A DNA stretch of 64,000 bases from Paenibacillus sp. MMS18-CY102 (GTDB taxonomy: Bacteria > Bacillota > Bacilli > Paenibacillales > Paenibacillaceae). The stretch spans positions 124,001 through 188,000 of the forward strand of contig NZ_WSTC01000007.1 in assembly GCF_009789195.1 (NCBI RefSeq), given 5' to 3'. Numbering within the stretch: the first letter of the stretch is position 1; the number at the start of each line of letters is the position of its first letter. Position numbers and translations under genes: made by a program. This document shows, piece by piece, positions 42,655 through 52,223 of this stretch. The notes below the pieces were generated by a model. That model was not told where the DNA came from, did not search any database, and saw nothing but the letters and a program-made list of their open reading frames with translations.

Positions 42655-43767
42655 ATGGACGCTGCCTATAAGGCAAAAGTGATGGAACGAATTGAACGCA
42701 AGGCCGAAAGCATGCTTGCGCAAATCGGGGACAAGTCTCCCCATGTAGCAAGAGCAGACGGGCTATATGACGATATGCCGCACTGGTGGTGGACCTCCGG
42801 TTTCTGGCCTGGCATGCTGTGGCTGATGCATGACTGGACCGGCAATGACGCGTTCAAGCAGGCCGCATGGGATTGGGATTCGAAGCTTGAACAGTGTTTC
42901 TTGCAGCACCCAGTGGACCTGCATCATGATGTCGGCTTTCAGTTTCTGCCAACCGCTGTAATCAAGCATCAACTGACCGGAGACCAAGAAGCGCTGCGCA
43001 TCGGCTTGCGGGCTGCCGACTTTATGGCGGGACGATTCAATCCGGCTGGAAACTTCATTCGCGCTTGGAACGGGGACCTGGCCGGTTGGGCGATCATCGA
43101 CTGCATGATGAACCTTCCCTTGCTGTTCTGGGCCAGCCGCGAATCCGGCGACCCGCGCTACAAGCACATCGCCATGCGCCATGCTGATACGATTCTCACC
43201 CATGGGTTGCGTCCGGACGGCTCCGTCGTCCACATTCTCTCCTTCAATCCGGAGACGGGCGAATTTATCGAGCCGCTCGGCGGCCAAGGGCATGGGCCGG
43301 ACTCGGCATGGAGCCGCGGCAACGCTTGGGCGCTGTACGGCTTCGCCTTGGCCTACCGCTACACGGGCGAGCAGCGTTATCTCGACGCAGCCAAACGGAC
43401 CGCGCATCACTTTATCGCTTGCTTGCCGGACGATGCGGTGCCACTGTGGGATTTCCGGGTCGACCAGCCCGAGTCCGAGCCGCGGGACAGCTCCGCTGCG
43501 GCGATTGCCGCATCCGGCCTGATCGAAATCGCAGAGCATGTGCCGCAAGCGCAGAAACATATCTATCAAGGCGCCGCCGAGCGCATACTGGAGTCGCTGA
43601 CCGAGCGTTACGCAACGTGGGATAAGCCGGAGCATCAAGCGATTTTGCTGGAAGGAACCGGGCATAAGCCAGCAGGAGAAAACGTCAACGTCTCGATTAT
43701 TTACGGCGACTACTATTACATTGAAGCCTTTGCCAAGCTGAACGGCTGGCAGCGGCGCATTTTTTAA
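42655..43767 (+). CDS. GH88 unsaturated glucuronyl hydrolase
   Basis: GH88 enzymes hydrate the 4,5 double bond left by lyases and release 5-keto-4-deoxyuronate from oligosaccharides. The 370-residue cytoplasmic protein has the (alpha/alpha)6 barrel with DMPHWWWTSGFWPGMLWL at the N-terminus, the conserved Asp in DLHHDVGFQFLP (about 91) and the catalytic Asp in WAIIDCMMNLPLLFWAS (about 149), and the QGHGPDSAWSRGNAWALYGF motif. The first gene of a four-gene operon with the enzymes that use its product. Start follows AAGGAGG. Confidence 0.95.
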   Translation: MDAAYKAKVMERIERKAESMLAQIGDKSPHVARADGLYDDMPHWWWTSGFWPGMLWLMHDWTGNDAFKQAAWDWDSKLEQCFLQHPVDLHHDVGFQFLPTAVIKHQLTGDQEALRIGLRAADFMAGRFNPAGNFIRAWNGDLAGWAIIDCMMNLPLLFWASRESGDPRYKHIAMRHADTILTHGLRPDGSVVHILSFNPETGEFIEPLGGQGHGPDSAWSRGNAWALYGFALAYRYTGEQRYLDAAKRTAHHFIACLPDDAVPLWDFRVDQPESEPRDSSAAAIAASGLIEIAEHVPQAQKHIYQGAAERILESLTERYATWDKPEHQAILLEGTGHKPAGENVNVSIIYGDYYYIEAFAKLNGWQRRIF

Positions 43768-43793
43768 CCAAATCCACTTAGAGGTGATGAACC

Positions 43794-44627
43794 ATGGAAA
43801 TTAGACAAGCAACCAGCCCGCAAGAAGCACGGCATTTAACAACTGAGGAGCTGCGCGAGCGGTTTTTAATCGAAAACTTATTCCAAGCTGGCCAAGTAAC
43901 GATGGTCTACAGCCATTATGACCGAATGGTCATCGGAGGGGCTTTCCCAACATCCGAAGCGCTGGAAATCGCCGATCCTGATACGTTGAAAACCGATTAT
44001 TTTCTGGAACGGCGCGAGGTCGGCTTTATTCATGTCGGCGGTGGGGCAGCGGTGATCGAGGCTGACGGCGAGCGTTACGAGCTGGCGAAGCTGGACGCGC
44101 TGTACGTCGGAAAAGGCACACAGAGCGTGCGCGTATCCAGCGCCGATTCCGCCAATCCAGCTAAACTATATTTCTGCTCCACGCTGGCACATGCCGTCTA
44201 TCCAACCGTCAAAATCGCGCTGGAAAACGCGACGCCGAACCATCTTGGCACGATGCAGGCCTGCAACGAGCGCACGCTGTATCAATACATCCATGCCGGA
44301 GCCGTACAAAGCTGCCAGCTTATGCTCGGCGTTACGGTTCTGAAGGAAGGCAGCATCTGGAACACGATGCCAGCCCATCTCCACGACCGCCGCATGGAAG
44401 CTTATTTGTATTTCGACCTTCATCAGGACGCACGGGTATTCCATCTCATGGGCCAGCCATCCGAAACGCGCCATCTGGTCGTTGCGAACGAGCAAGCGGT
44501 CATTTCGCCGAACTGGTCGATTCATTCTGGCGCAGGGACAAGCAACTATGCGTTCGTTTGGTCGATGGCGGGCGAGAATTATACGTTTAAGGATATGGAT
44601 ATCGTGGCGATGAGCGATTTGAAATAA
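43794..44627 (+). CDS. kduI: 5-dehydro-4-deoxy-D-glucuronate isomerase KduI
   Basis: KduI converts 5-keto-4-deoxyuronate to 3-deoxy-D-glycero-2,5-hexodiulosonate. The 277-residue protein matches KduI over its whole length: SHYDRMVIGGAFP near residue 41, REVGFIHVGG, LDALYVGKGT, and the zinc-site region NTMPAHLHDRRMEAYLYFDL (His, His, Glu) followed later by SIHSGAGTSNYAFVWSMAGEN. It lies 26 nt after GH88, which supplies its substrate, and 26 nt before kduD, which takes its product. Confidence 0.97.
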   Translation: MEIRQATSPQEARHLTTEELRERFLIENLFQAGQVTMVYSHYDRMVIGGAFPTSEALEIADPDTLKTDYFLERREVGFIHVGGGAAVIEADGERYELAKLDALYVGKGTQSVRVSSADSANPAKLYFCSTLAHAVYPTVKIALENATPNHLGTMQACNERTLYQYIHAGAVQSCQLMLGVTVLKEGSIWNTMPAHLHDRRMEAYLYFDLHQDARVFHLMGQPSETRHLVVANEQAVISPNWSIHSGAGTSNYAFVWSMAGENYTFKDMDIVAMSDLK

Positions 44628-44653
44628 TAATGCGTGAAGGGAGATAGCGAAGG

Positions 44654-45409
44654 ATGGAACTGTTCAACTTAAGTGGCCAATCCGCGATCGTGACCGGCGC
44701 TGCGCGAGGGCTGGGGCAAGCACTCGCCATCGCACTGGCCGAAGCAGGCGCTGATGTTACGCTCGTGACGAACAGCTCGCCGGCCGACGAAACGAAGCAG
44801 GCGATTGAGCGGATCGGGCGCCGCGCTATCGTTGTAAAGGCCGATGTGAGCGACCAAGCGTCGCTCCCTGGCATCGTCGATAACGCCAAAGCGGCTTTCG
44901 GCCGAATCGATATTCTTGTCAACAATGCCGGCATTATTCGCCGCGCCCCGGCTGCCGAACACGCCTTTGCCGACTGGCAGGCCGTATTGGCGACGAATCT
45001 CGATTCCGTCTTCACCTTATGCCAGCTGGCAGGCGCCGAAATGCTTGCGCAAGGGTCCGGCAAAATCATCAACATCGCTTCCATGCTCTCGTTCCAAGGC
45101 GGCGTCAACGTTCCAGGCTACACGGCGAGCAAGCATGCCGTTGCCGGGCTGACCAAAGCGCTGGCGAACGAATGGGCTTCGCGCGGCGTACAAGTAAATG
45201 CGATCGCACCCGGCTATATGGCAACCGACAATACGGCGGCGCTACGCGCGGACGAAGCCCGCAGCCGGCAAATTCTCGAACGGATTCCCGCAGGGCGCTG
45301 GGGAACGAATGACGATCTCAAAGGCGCAATCACCTTCCTCGCCTCCCGCGCCTCCGACTACGTGAACGGGCATGTCTTATGCGTCGACGGCGGCTGGATG
45401 GTTCGATGA
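44654..45409 (+). CDS. kduD: 2-dehydro-3-deoxy-D-gluconate 5-dehydrogenase KduD (SDR)
   Basis: KduD reduces the KduI product to 2-keto-3-deoxygluconate with NAD(P)H. The 251-residue short-chain dehydrogenase has the TGAARGLGQALA cofactor loop, NNAGIIRR, the catalytic Ser-Tyr-Lys (SMLSFQGG, then YTASKHA) and the C-terminal GHVLCVDGGWMVR. The IRRAPAAEHAFADW segment is typical of KduD. It overlaps kdgK by ATGA, indicating translational coupling. Confidence 0.96.
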   Translation: MELFNLSGQSAIVTGAARGLGQALAIALAEAGADVTLVTNSSPADETKQAIERIGRRAIVVKADVSDQASLPGIVDNAKAAFGRIDILVNNAGIIRRAPAAEHAFADWQAVLATNLDSVFTLCQLAGAEMLAQGSGKIINIASMLSFQGGVNVPGYTASKHAVAGLTKALANEWASRGVQVNAIAPGYMATDNTAALRADEARSRQILERIPAGRWGTNDDLKGAITFLASRASDYVNGHVLCVDGGWMVR

Positions 45410-46386
45410 TTCCACAACAAGAGCAGCCGAAGCAACCGCGGGAGCCTTACGCCATTACATTCGGAGAATCGATGGGCCTGCTCATCGCTCCTTCTGCCAA
45501 AGGCATCGAGTATGCCCATGGGCTCGAGCTGTCGTTCGGCGGAGCGGAGACGAACGTCGCGATCGGCCTTGCCCGGCTCGGCATCCGTGCCGGCTGGTTC
45601 GGCAAGCTCGGCAACGATCCGATTGGCCGGTCAATTATCACCCGCGTGCGCGGGGAAGGCGTCGATGTGTCGCGTGCCGCGCAGGATGGCGAGCGGCCAA
45701 CAGGGCTGATGCTGCGGGAACAGATATCTGGCCGGGCATCGGTCTACTATTACCGCAAGCTGTCCGCAATGAGCGCCATGCAGCCGTCTGAGCTAGATGA
45801 GGCTTATGTCGCTGGCGCCAGCATGCTGCATGTGACGGGCATTACGCCCGCCCTGAGCGCTTCCTGCAAGGAAACCGTATTTGAAGCGGTTAGGATCGCC
45901 CGCCGGAACGGCGTGAAAGTATGCTTTGACCCTAATCTGCGGCTTAAGCTGTGGAGCTTGGAGGATGCAAGGGAAACACTGCTCGCGCTCGCTGAACAGG
46001 CCGACTACTTCCTCCCCGGCATGGACGAGCTCATGCTGCTGTACGAGACAGAGGATGCTGAACAAGTTATGGATAGGCTTCGTCAGTTAGACGCGGCAAG
46101 CGTCGTGAAGGGCAGCCGGACCGAAACGCTTCTGTTGGAAAAAGGGCAGCTGACCCGCATTCCCTGCTTTCCGGTCGAACGCGTCACAGACGCTGTCGGA
46201 GCTGGCGATGGTTTCTGCGCTGGCTTTATCGCCGGCCTGCTGAAGGGGCACTCGACAGCGGAGGCTGTCAGGCTCGGCAACCTGGTCGGCTCGCTCGTCG
46301 TTCAAGCCGAGGGAGACTGGGAAGGCCTGCCGACATGGAGCCAAGCGGAATCCGTTCTATTGGACAAGCGACATGTTGAGAGATAG
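45406..46386 (+). CDS. kdgK: 2-keto-3-deoxygluconate kinase KdgK (PfkB family)
   Basis: KdgK phosphorylates 2-keto-3-deoxygluconate to KDPG. The 326-residue PfkB kinase has FGESMGLL at the N-terminus, LSFGGAETNVAIGLARLG (sugar site), and VTDAVGAGDGFCAGFIAGLL with the catalytic Asp of the PfkB C-terminal signature. The start at ATG 45406 overlaps the kduD stop; an ATG at 45379 is inside kduD. No KDPG aldolase (eda) gene follows; the terminator at 46464 ends the operon, so the last step must be encoded elsewhere. Confidence 0.94.
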   Translation: MIPQQEQPKQPREPYAITFGESMGLLIAPSAKGIEYAHGLELSFGGAETNVAIGLARLGIRAGWFGKLGNDPIGRSIITRVRGEGVDVSRAAQDGERPTGLMLREQISGRASVYYYRKLSAMSAMQPSELDEAYVAGASMLHVTGITPALSASCKETVFEAVRIARRNGVKVCFDPNLRLKLWSLEDARETLLALAEQADYFLPGMDELMLLYETEDAEQVMDRLRQLDAASVVKGSRTETLLLEKGQLTRIPCFPVERVTDAVGAGDGFCAGFIAGLLKGHSTAEAVRLGNLVGSLVVQAEGDWEGLPTWSQAESVLLDKRHVER

Positions 46387-46463
46387 CAATCAATGACCTG
46401 CGGTACCAGGCTGGATCCGCTTCCGGTTCTGGCTGTGCTTCTCCCGTTTTAAAAATCAAAAAT

Positions 46464-46499
46464 GGCGGTGCTGGGAAGGTTGTCCCCGCACCGCCTTTT
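46464..46499. terminator. Bidirectional terminator between kdgK and the convergent gene
   Basis: An 8-bp stem GGCGGTGC (46464-46471) with GCACCGCC (46488-46495) has TTTT on the plus side and ATTTTTGATTTTT on the minus side. Confidence 0.85.
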
Positions 46500-46534
46500 C
46501 TGGCTTTTGGTCCAATGCCGCTTATTTGCCGCAG

Positions 46535-47479
46535 CTACGCCTCTTTCCGCTTCTCCCCCGGCAGCTTCAAGTCCAACGTTCCGGTTTCAATAGCCTTCTC
46601 CCCATCCACAACCCGTTTCATGCCTGTCTCTGTGACCGTGCCGTCATTCGCGAGCTTGCCCGCCGTAATGATGGTCGTCGTCATCGCCTCGCCAATGCGG
46701 TAATAGAAAAAATCTTTGCCTTGGACAGGCTTAGGGCCTGTGGCGTCTGTAATTTCACCGTTCAGGAACGAGTGCTGCATATCATCCGTGCCGACTGGAA
46801 TATTCGCTTCCCATGTGACGACGAAGAAATCTCCCTGGCGTTCATAAAACCAAACGGTGTATTCAGAAAGGAGATAGAAACGGTTGGCTTCCCCGACCGG
46901 GAATAGATAGGTTGTGGAATAGCCTTCCCATTGTTTCGGCAAGGATGGAATAGGCTTGTTTGCAAAATGTTCATTACGCAAAGCTTTGCCCATCACGTAC
47001 TTCCGCGCACTCGCAAGCTCGCCCGTCGATAACAGCTGCTGCTCATACTGGCTAAACGGCGAGTTGATCGTCACCCTGCCATCCTTGGTTGTAAGTTGAT
47101 AGCCATAGAAATCCGAGAGGAAGCGGACTGGGACATAAACTTGGTTATTGGCGACCCTAACCGTCGCATGAAGCGCAAATAAGCCGGACTCATACCGTTT
47201 GGCAAAATACGCCTTGTCCTTCCCTTCGGTGAACTTCACCGTTTCTGTCCATTTATGTATAGCGGCCGTGCGGGACTTCGGATTCCATGTTACGGTCGCG
47301 CCAATTGTCTCTGCAATCACGCGAATCGGCACTAGCAATCGCCCATGATCATTGATCGTTTCAGCGCTTAGCTCGACTCGTTTCCTTGTGGCGATGCTCT
47401 GATCAGGCGCACCTGCGTAGGCAGTTGCGGATACAAGCAGCAAGCTTGCGGCTGCCGCCGCCAAAACAAATTTCTTCAT
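46535..47479 (-). CDS. Secreted protein with copper-amine-oxidase-like N-terminal domain
   Basis: The 314-residue protein has a signal peptide (MKKFVLAAAAASLLLVSATAYA) and a copper-amine-oxidase N-terminal-type domain (RLLVPIRVIAETIGATVTWNPKSRTAAIHK and VYVPVRFLSDFYGYQLTTKDGRVTI), a wall-associated module common in Paenibacillus that has nothing to do with copper catalysis. The C-terminal 170 residues are an uncharacterised domain (WEGYSTTYLFPVGEANRFYLLSEYTVWFYE). No active site can be named; a role at the cell surface is the most that can be said. It is convergent with kdgK. Confidence 0.85.
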   Translation of the reverse strand: MKKFVLAAAAASLLLVSATAYAGAPDQSIATRKRVELSAETINDHGRLLVPIRVIAETIGATVTWNPKSRTAAIHKWTETVKFTEGKDKAYFAKRYESGLFALHATVRVANNQVYVPVRFLSDFYGYQLTTKDGRVTINSPFSQYEQQLLSTGELASARKYVMGKALRNEHFANKPIPSLPKQWEGYSTTYLFPVGEANRFYLLSEYTVWFYERQGDFFVVTWEANIPVGTDDMQHSFLNGEITDATGPKPVQGKDFFYYRIGEAMTTTIITAGKLANDGTVTETGMKRVVDGEKAIETGTLDLKLPGEKRKEA

Positions 47480-47822
47480 TGTTACACGCCTCCCTTTTAC
47501 TGGATAGACGTGATCATGGCTCAGATTGTTTCACTGCACCTAGCAGGCACTGCACCCAGCAGCTTTAGCAATGTTCCCCCTTGTGCGGTGTATACCTCAT
47601 TTCTAACGGACCTCAGCGCCCCTATCCCCTCCGAAAATGCCTTATGCAAAACGTAACAGACCTCACAGCCGTTATTTAGCCATTTTGCCGCCTCAAGAGG
47701 GCAATATGGTTCAAGTAGCGACCGCTCGGTCCGTTAGAGCAGAAATATGGCTGATTTTGATCAAATAAGGGCTGCTCGGTCCGTTAGCGTTCCCAGCAAA
47801 AGGTTTCTTTGTTTTACAAATG
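47480..47822. repeat. Intergenic region with dispersed CTAACGGACC-type repeats
   Basis: This 343-nt stretch has no credible gene. It carries a short motif several times in both orientations: CTAACGGACCTCAGC at 47603-47617, a variant GTAACAGACCTCACAGC at 47653-47669, and GCTCGGTCCGTTAG at 47724-47737 and 47774-47787. The first and the last two are inverted relative to each other. Similar small repeats are typical of REP- or MITE-like intergenic elements; I cannot tell if they occur elsewhere in the genome. Confidence 0.6.
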
Positions 47823-47857
47823 AAAAAGGGACCCCCAAGTTTACGCTTGTAGGTCCC
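47823..47857 (-). terminator. Terminator of the large SLH protein gene
   Basis: GGGACC (47828-47833) pairs with GGTCCC (47852-47857), with an inner ACAAG/CTTG stem, followed by TTTTT on the minus strand. It lies 14 nt after the stop. Confidence 0.8.
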
Positions 47858-47870
47858 CCGCTTTCTTATG

Positions 47871-50800
47871 TTACACGCTACCCCACAACCCCTGTACCAA
47901 CAGCGCAAGCAGCTTGACCGTCTCGGCACGTGTCGCCGGAGCCTGTGGCGCGAAGTTCGTGCCGCCGTCTGCCGCTGGGCGGCCTGTTACAAGGCCCGCC
48001 TGCTGCGCAGCCGATACCGCAGGCGCCGCATACTTAGCGATTGCGCTTGCGTCCGAGAATGTGTTCGGTTCATCGCTGTTAGGCAGCTCATAGCCAACGC
48101 TAGCCGCGAAGCGAACAAGCATCGTTACCAGTTGCTCTCGCGTAACGGTAGCGTTCGGCTCAAACTTGCCGCCGCCCGTGCCGCCAACAATGCCGAGATC
48201 CGTTGCCCACTCGACCGCATCTGCGTAGTACGAGTTTGCACCGATATCCGTATAGCGGGAGCCCGTGTAGCTGCCCGGCTCTACGCCCGCAATCCGAGCA
48301 AGCAAGAGCACCAGGTCAGCGCGTTTCATCGGCGCATTCGGCGCGAATTCGGTTGCGCTCACGCCTGTAATTACTCCCCTTGCTGTCAAATAAGCAATTG
48401 CATCCTGCGCAAAGCTATTATTCGTATCTTGGAATGCCGCTGCTGCATGGCCGACCGTATAGCCCACCTGCAGCTGGCTCGTTCTAAAGTAAGCCTCACC
48501 GCTGCTTGCATCATATCCGCTCTGTACAATTGGCTTCGCCGATCCGTCACTGCCTACCGTATATGGAATGATCGCATTCGGATTATCACCCTGCAACGCC
48601 TTGTATGGCAAACGAATTTCAACTTTGCCTGCCAACTGTTGAACAGGCTTTCCGTTCGCTTGTACGCGGATGCCGACGACCGGCTTCCCTTGGTTCGCCC
48701 CTTTTCCTTCCCTTGCGTTAACCGACACCGCCAACTCTCCATCGCCCGCCGCCATTACTAGCGCATTCCAAACCGCGCGATCCAGCGTGATGGTTCCCAG
48801 ATTCGTCTCCAGTACAACGGTGGTGAGCCCTGCTTTCGCAAGACGCTCGACGCTCTCATGCGACAGCTTAACCGTCCCGCCGCCAGCCGCGAACGTAGCG
48901 CTCAACTCCAGCCCTTTTGCTCCGCTACCGGATTGGTTGATGATGCTAATGGCTTGATCAACCAAGGCCGTAGCCACCGTGGATTCCAGTTGGCCGTTAG
49001 CGGCTTGGCCTGTTGGCAATGAAATGACTGCATAGGATACGCCCTCATGCTTCTCCGAAGTAACGCTGCCGCCTGCTGCTGATCCAGCGCCTGCACTGCT
49101 GCCGGAGCCAGCGTTGCCGCTGTTGCCGGTATTGCCGGTGTTGCCGCCGTTTCCACCGTCGCCACCGTTACCGCCATTCCCACTGCCCGCAGCAGCCGAA
49201 ACCGTCACTTCACTCGAAGCTACGCCATACCGGTCGGCACTAACCGCCGTAATCGTCGCCGTACCTGCCGCGATTGGCGTCACCTTGCCTGCTGCATCTA
49301 CCGTTGCAACGGCCGGATTCGACGAAGCCCACGTTACGGCCGAAGAACCGCCGCCCGCTGCTGGCACAACCGTCGCGGCAAGCTGTCCCGCAGCGCCGCC
49401 CACTGTCAATGCCATCGTCGCTTGATCAAGCGTGACCTTCGCCACATCAAGCTGGAATACCGCAACCGTTCCGCTCACCTCGTACGCTACCAGCAGCAGC
49501 GGCTGCCCGGTTGGGCTGATCGATGCTGGAATAAATTCAATGCCCTCTGGCCCTGTATCGGTATTCAAATTATCCTTCGGCGTAAACACCCGCGTATTCG
49601 TATAATTGACGAACGACGCTTGCGCCGGGTCCGTCACATCGTACATCATGACTCCGCCTATCCGTTCAAGTCCAACGAACGCAAGCGTCCGCGATCCGAC
49701 TTGGCCAACCTTCACGTCCTCCGGTTCAGGCCCTTTCTTGGCGCTGCGGTCGTCCATCGCTGTCTTCGCATGGCTAGCATTAAAGTAGCTAGGCAGCCGT
49801 TCCGCAGTAATTCGTTCGAATTCATTGCCGCTGTCGAACACTTGCGACATCGTATCGGCGTTCCAGATCGAGAACGAGCGCCCGCCATACAAGTAAATGC
49901 CGTCATTGCCCATGTCACTGACGACTTCTACGCCGTCATACGCCACCTTGCCATTCAAAAATTGCGCCGCTGCCGAGCCCGGATTCAGGCTGCCCTTCAT
50001 CGTGCCAAGCTTGCTCGCATTCGTGCGTCCCGGCCACTCCGTCGCATCGCCCTCGTTCGCGCTAAGCAAGTACGTCGCCCCGCCTACCGTATAGGAAGCG
50101 ATGCCGTCTGGCATGTACATGCCGTAGAACGGAACGTTCTCCAGCTTGATGCTGCCCTCCTTCACAAGGTCCAGCGCATTGCGCGGATCGTTCAAATCTT
50201 TCAGCCCCAAGCCCCGAACCGACGTAAACTGCTTGGTGGCCAAATCCAGCGTCGCAATCGCGTTGTTTTCTTGCAGCGAAACATAGGCTTTCGTCGCATC
50301 GCCAGACAACGCGATATATTCCGGTTCCAGATCGTATAGTGCATCTGCTTTCGTCCCGCTGCCGCTAATGATGCCCGTCACAGGGTCTGCTGCCCCGCGA
50401 ATATGCACCGCATCATCAATGATCGATGGGTTATCGAATTCAGCGTTCACAGCGACACCTGATTGCGTGTCCAAAATCGTAACGCTGCCCTTCCCATCCA
50501 CGCCCGCTACACGCGGCTCTGCCTCATTCGCCGTCAGCACGTAACGGCCGTCCGGCGTGGACTTGATCATGTCCGGCTGTACGCCCGCTTCATACGCCGC
50601 AATGAGATTGCCGTCGTAATCCAGCGCAAGAATACGCCCGTTCTTCGCGGCATCCTTCTCTTGAACAGACACATAGATGCGCTTATTCACCGTATTAATA
50701 TCAACGCTCGTCAGGTCGCCATAGACGAAGCCGCCCGTTTCTGCCAGCGTCTTCACCGCTACAGTCGCGTCCTTCGTAAGCGCCTGGTTCGCAGATAGGC

Positions 50801-52046
50801 TGACAATATCCAGGCTCGGCGGGTTCGAAGACCCGTTCACGAGATAAAACTTGCCGTTATCCTTGTTGTACTTCACGATTTCAGCGACACCGCCGTCCGC
50901 ATTCGTAACACCGACCGAATACTGCCCGATTTTGGACACGTTCAGCTGGTTCTGGAACCCGGCAGGGTTCACATTCAGCGCCAGCGTGCTCGTCGTCACC
51001 TGTGGGGAATAAGCCGCATCGGTAACGGATAACGTCACTTGCGATGCTCCAGCCGCCAGCGGCGTTCCCGAGATGACGCCTGTGCCTGCATCAATGCCAA
51101 GCCCCTGCGGCAGCCCTGCTGCCGAGAACGCATAAGGCTTCGTTCCGCCCGTTGCACCCACCGTTGCTGAATAAGGCACACCAACTGTCGCTGCTCCCAA
51201 TGCCTGCGTCGTTACATTTAATGGCTCAATTGCTACGCCCCATGCGCCAGAAGCGCTGTTGCGCGGGCCTTTCTCCGATACAACCACAGCATCCGCTGCG
51301 CTGTAATCGACCTGCTGGAAATCCGACTTGTTGTTATCCGTATCAGCACGGTCGATTCGGCGGATCGCATTCTTCTTGGACGTACCCTCTGCGGATCCGC
51401 TTGGATAAGCCGTCTCAAAACCATCCATCGTGCTTCCCGCATCATTGCTTCCCGTTCCAACCATATCAACATAGCCGGGAGCCTTCGTGCCCGCTCCATC
51501 GGTATCGAACGGATTAACGGCAGCAAGGGCTGCTGTATCGCTGACTAACGCCACTTTCAGCCCTTTATTGTTAATATAGCGGTCCCATGACTGGTCTCCA
51601 CGCCCGGTCAAATCCAGCTTCGCGCTTGCCGCTGCCGTCCCTGTTTCCTTGCCAGTGATCAAGTAACTGGAATGGGCTTTAATCGTTCCCGTAAGGGCGA
51701 GCGTCTCCCAGCCATTCGTCGGCCCTGTCGTTGCATTCGTGCCGCGGTCCGCATATTGCAGCGACCAGCCCGCCAAGTTCACGTCCGCGTTCGTTGGATT
51801 GTAGAGCTCTATGAAACCATGAGTCGAATAAGCATCCGTCGCTGCTTTCAGCCCTGCGCCATACACTTGGTTGATGATAATGTGCGGCACCGTGCGGTCA
51901 TACGTGCCATTCGCCTGGTAAGGCGCGCCCGCCAATACGGCTGCTGAAGCGAACGCCTGCGCGCCGCCGATCGACGGTACGGTTTGGAGCAATGCCGTCG
52001 CCACTGCGAGCGACATCGCGATTTTTTTCTTCTGCATCATAAACAT
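47871..52046 (-). CDS. Large SLH-anchored surface protein (lamin-tail, choice-of-anchor-I type)
   Basis: The 1391-residue product has a signal peptide (KKKIAMSLAVATALL), a lamin-tail domain (about 45-250, HIIINQVYGAG...FIELYNPTNADVNLAGWSLQY), a putative Ig domain (about 275-360), a large beta-propeller-like choice-of-anchor-I region (about 370-890, LVNGSSNPPSLDIVSL, GYVLTANEAEP-like repeats, DTGPEGIEFIPA), a BIG2 Ig domain (TWASSNPAVATVDAAGKVTPI), a Gly/Asn-rich linker (GNGGNGGDGGNGGN), a 200-residue stretch and three SLH repeats at the C-terminus. Proteins of this type are linked to phosphate or nucleotide use in some bacteria, but the catalytic role is unknown. Start follows GGGAGGGT. Confidence 0.9.
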   Translation of the reverse strand: MFMMQKKKIAMSLAVATALLQTVPSIGGAQAFASAAVLAGAPYQANGTYDRTVPHIIINQVYGAGLKAATDAYSTHGFIELYNPTNADVNLAGWSLQYADRGTNATTGPTNGWETLALTGTIKAHSSYLITGKETGTAAASAKLDLTGRGDQSWDRYINNKGLKVALVSDTAALAAVNPFDTDGAGTKAPGYVDMVGTGSNDAGSTMDGFETAYPSGSAEGTSKKNAIRRIDRADTDNNKSDFQQVDYSAADAVVVSEKGPRNSASGAWGVAIEPLNVTTQALGAATVGVPYSATVGATGGTKPYAFSAAGLPQGLGIDAGTGVISGTPLAAGASQVTLSVTDAAYSPQVTTSTLALNVNPAGFQNQLNVSKIGQYSVGVTNADGGVAEIVKYNKDNGKFYLVNGSSNPPSLDIVSLSANQALTKDATVAVKTLAETGGFVYGDLTSVDINTVNKRIYVSVQEKDAAKNGRILALDYDGNLIAAYEAGVQPDMIKSTPDGRYVLTANEAEPRVAGVDGKGSVTILDTQSGVAVNAEFDNPSIIDDAVHIRGAADPVTGIISGSGTKADALYDLEPEYIALSGDATKAYVSLQENNAIATLDLATKQFTSVRGLGLKDLNDPRNALDLVKEGSIKLENVPFYGMYMPDGIASYTVGGATYLLSANEGDATEWPGRTNASKLGTMKGSLNPGSAAAQFLNGKVAYDGVEVVSDMGNDGIYLYGGRSFSIWNADTMSQVFDSGNEFERITAERLPSYFNASHAKTAMDDRSAKKGPEPEDVKVGQVGSRTLAFVGLERIGGVMMYDVTDPAQASFVNYTNTRVFTPKDNLNTDTGPEGIEFIPASISPTGQPLLLVAYEVSGTVAVFQLDVAKVTLDQATMALTVGGAAGQLAATVVPAAGGGSSAVTWASSNPAVATVDAAGKVTPIAAGTATITAVSADRYGVASSEVTVSAAAGSGNGGNGGDGGNGGNTGNTGNSGNAGSGSSAGAGSAAGGSVTSEKHEGVSYAVISLPTGQAANGQLESTVATALVDQAISIINQSGSGAKGLELSATFAAGGGTVKLSHESVERLAKAGLTTVVLETNLGTITLDRAVWNALVMAAGDGELAVSVNAREGKGANQGKPVVGIRVQANGKPVQQLAGKVEIRLPYKALQGDNPNAIIPYTVGSDGSAKPIVQSGYDASSGEAYFRTSQLQVGYTVGHAAAAFQDTNNSFAQDAIAYLTARGVITGVSATEFAPNAPMKRADLVLLLARIAGVEPGSYTGSRYTDIGANSYYADAVEWATDLGIVGGTGGGKFEPNATVTREQLVTMLVRFAASVGYELPNSDEPNTFSDASAIAKYAAPAVSAAQQAGLVTGRPAADGGTNFAPQAPATRAETVKLLALLVQGLWGSV

Positions 52047-52223
52047 GAGTGATTACCCTCCCGTTGTGGCCAGTCCATCCACTGTTCCTTATCCGGTGTG
52101 AGCATATCATCCCCATGTAAACGGGACATGTTCATCTTTTAAAGATTATGTAAAACTATTTGCTTAAATTGCGTCGATTTCGTTTATAATGAACGTTAAC
52201 CATTAACAATTGGAGGGTCATGC

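Noticed and set aside
47868-48761. 297-residue plus frame antisense to the large SLH gene
   Set aside because: The minus-strand product has signal peptide, known domains and SLH repeats; the plus frame is an Arg/Cys-rich shadow.
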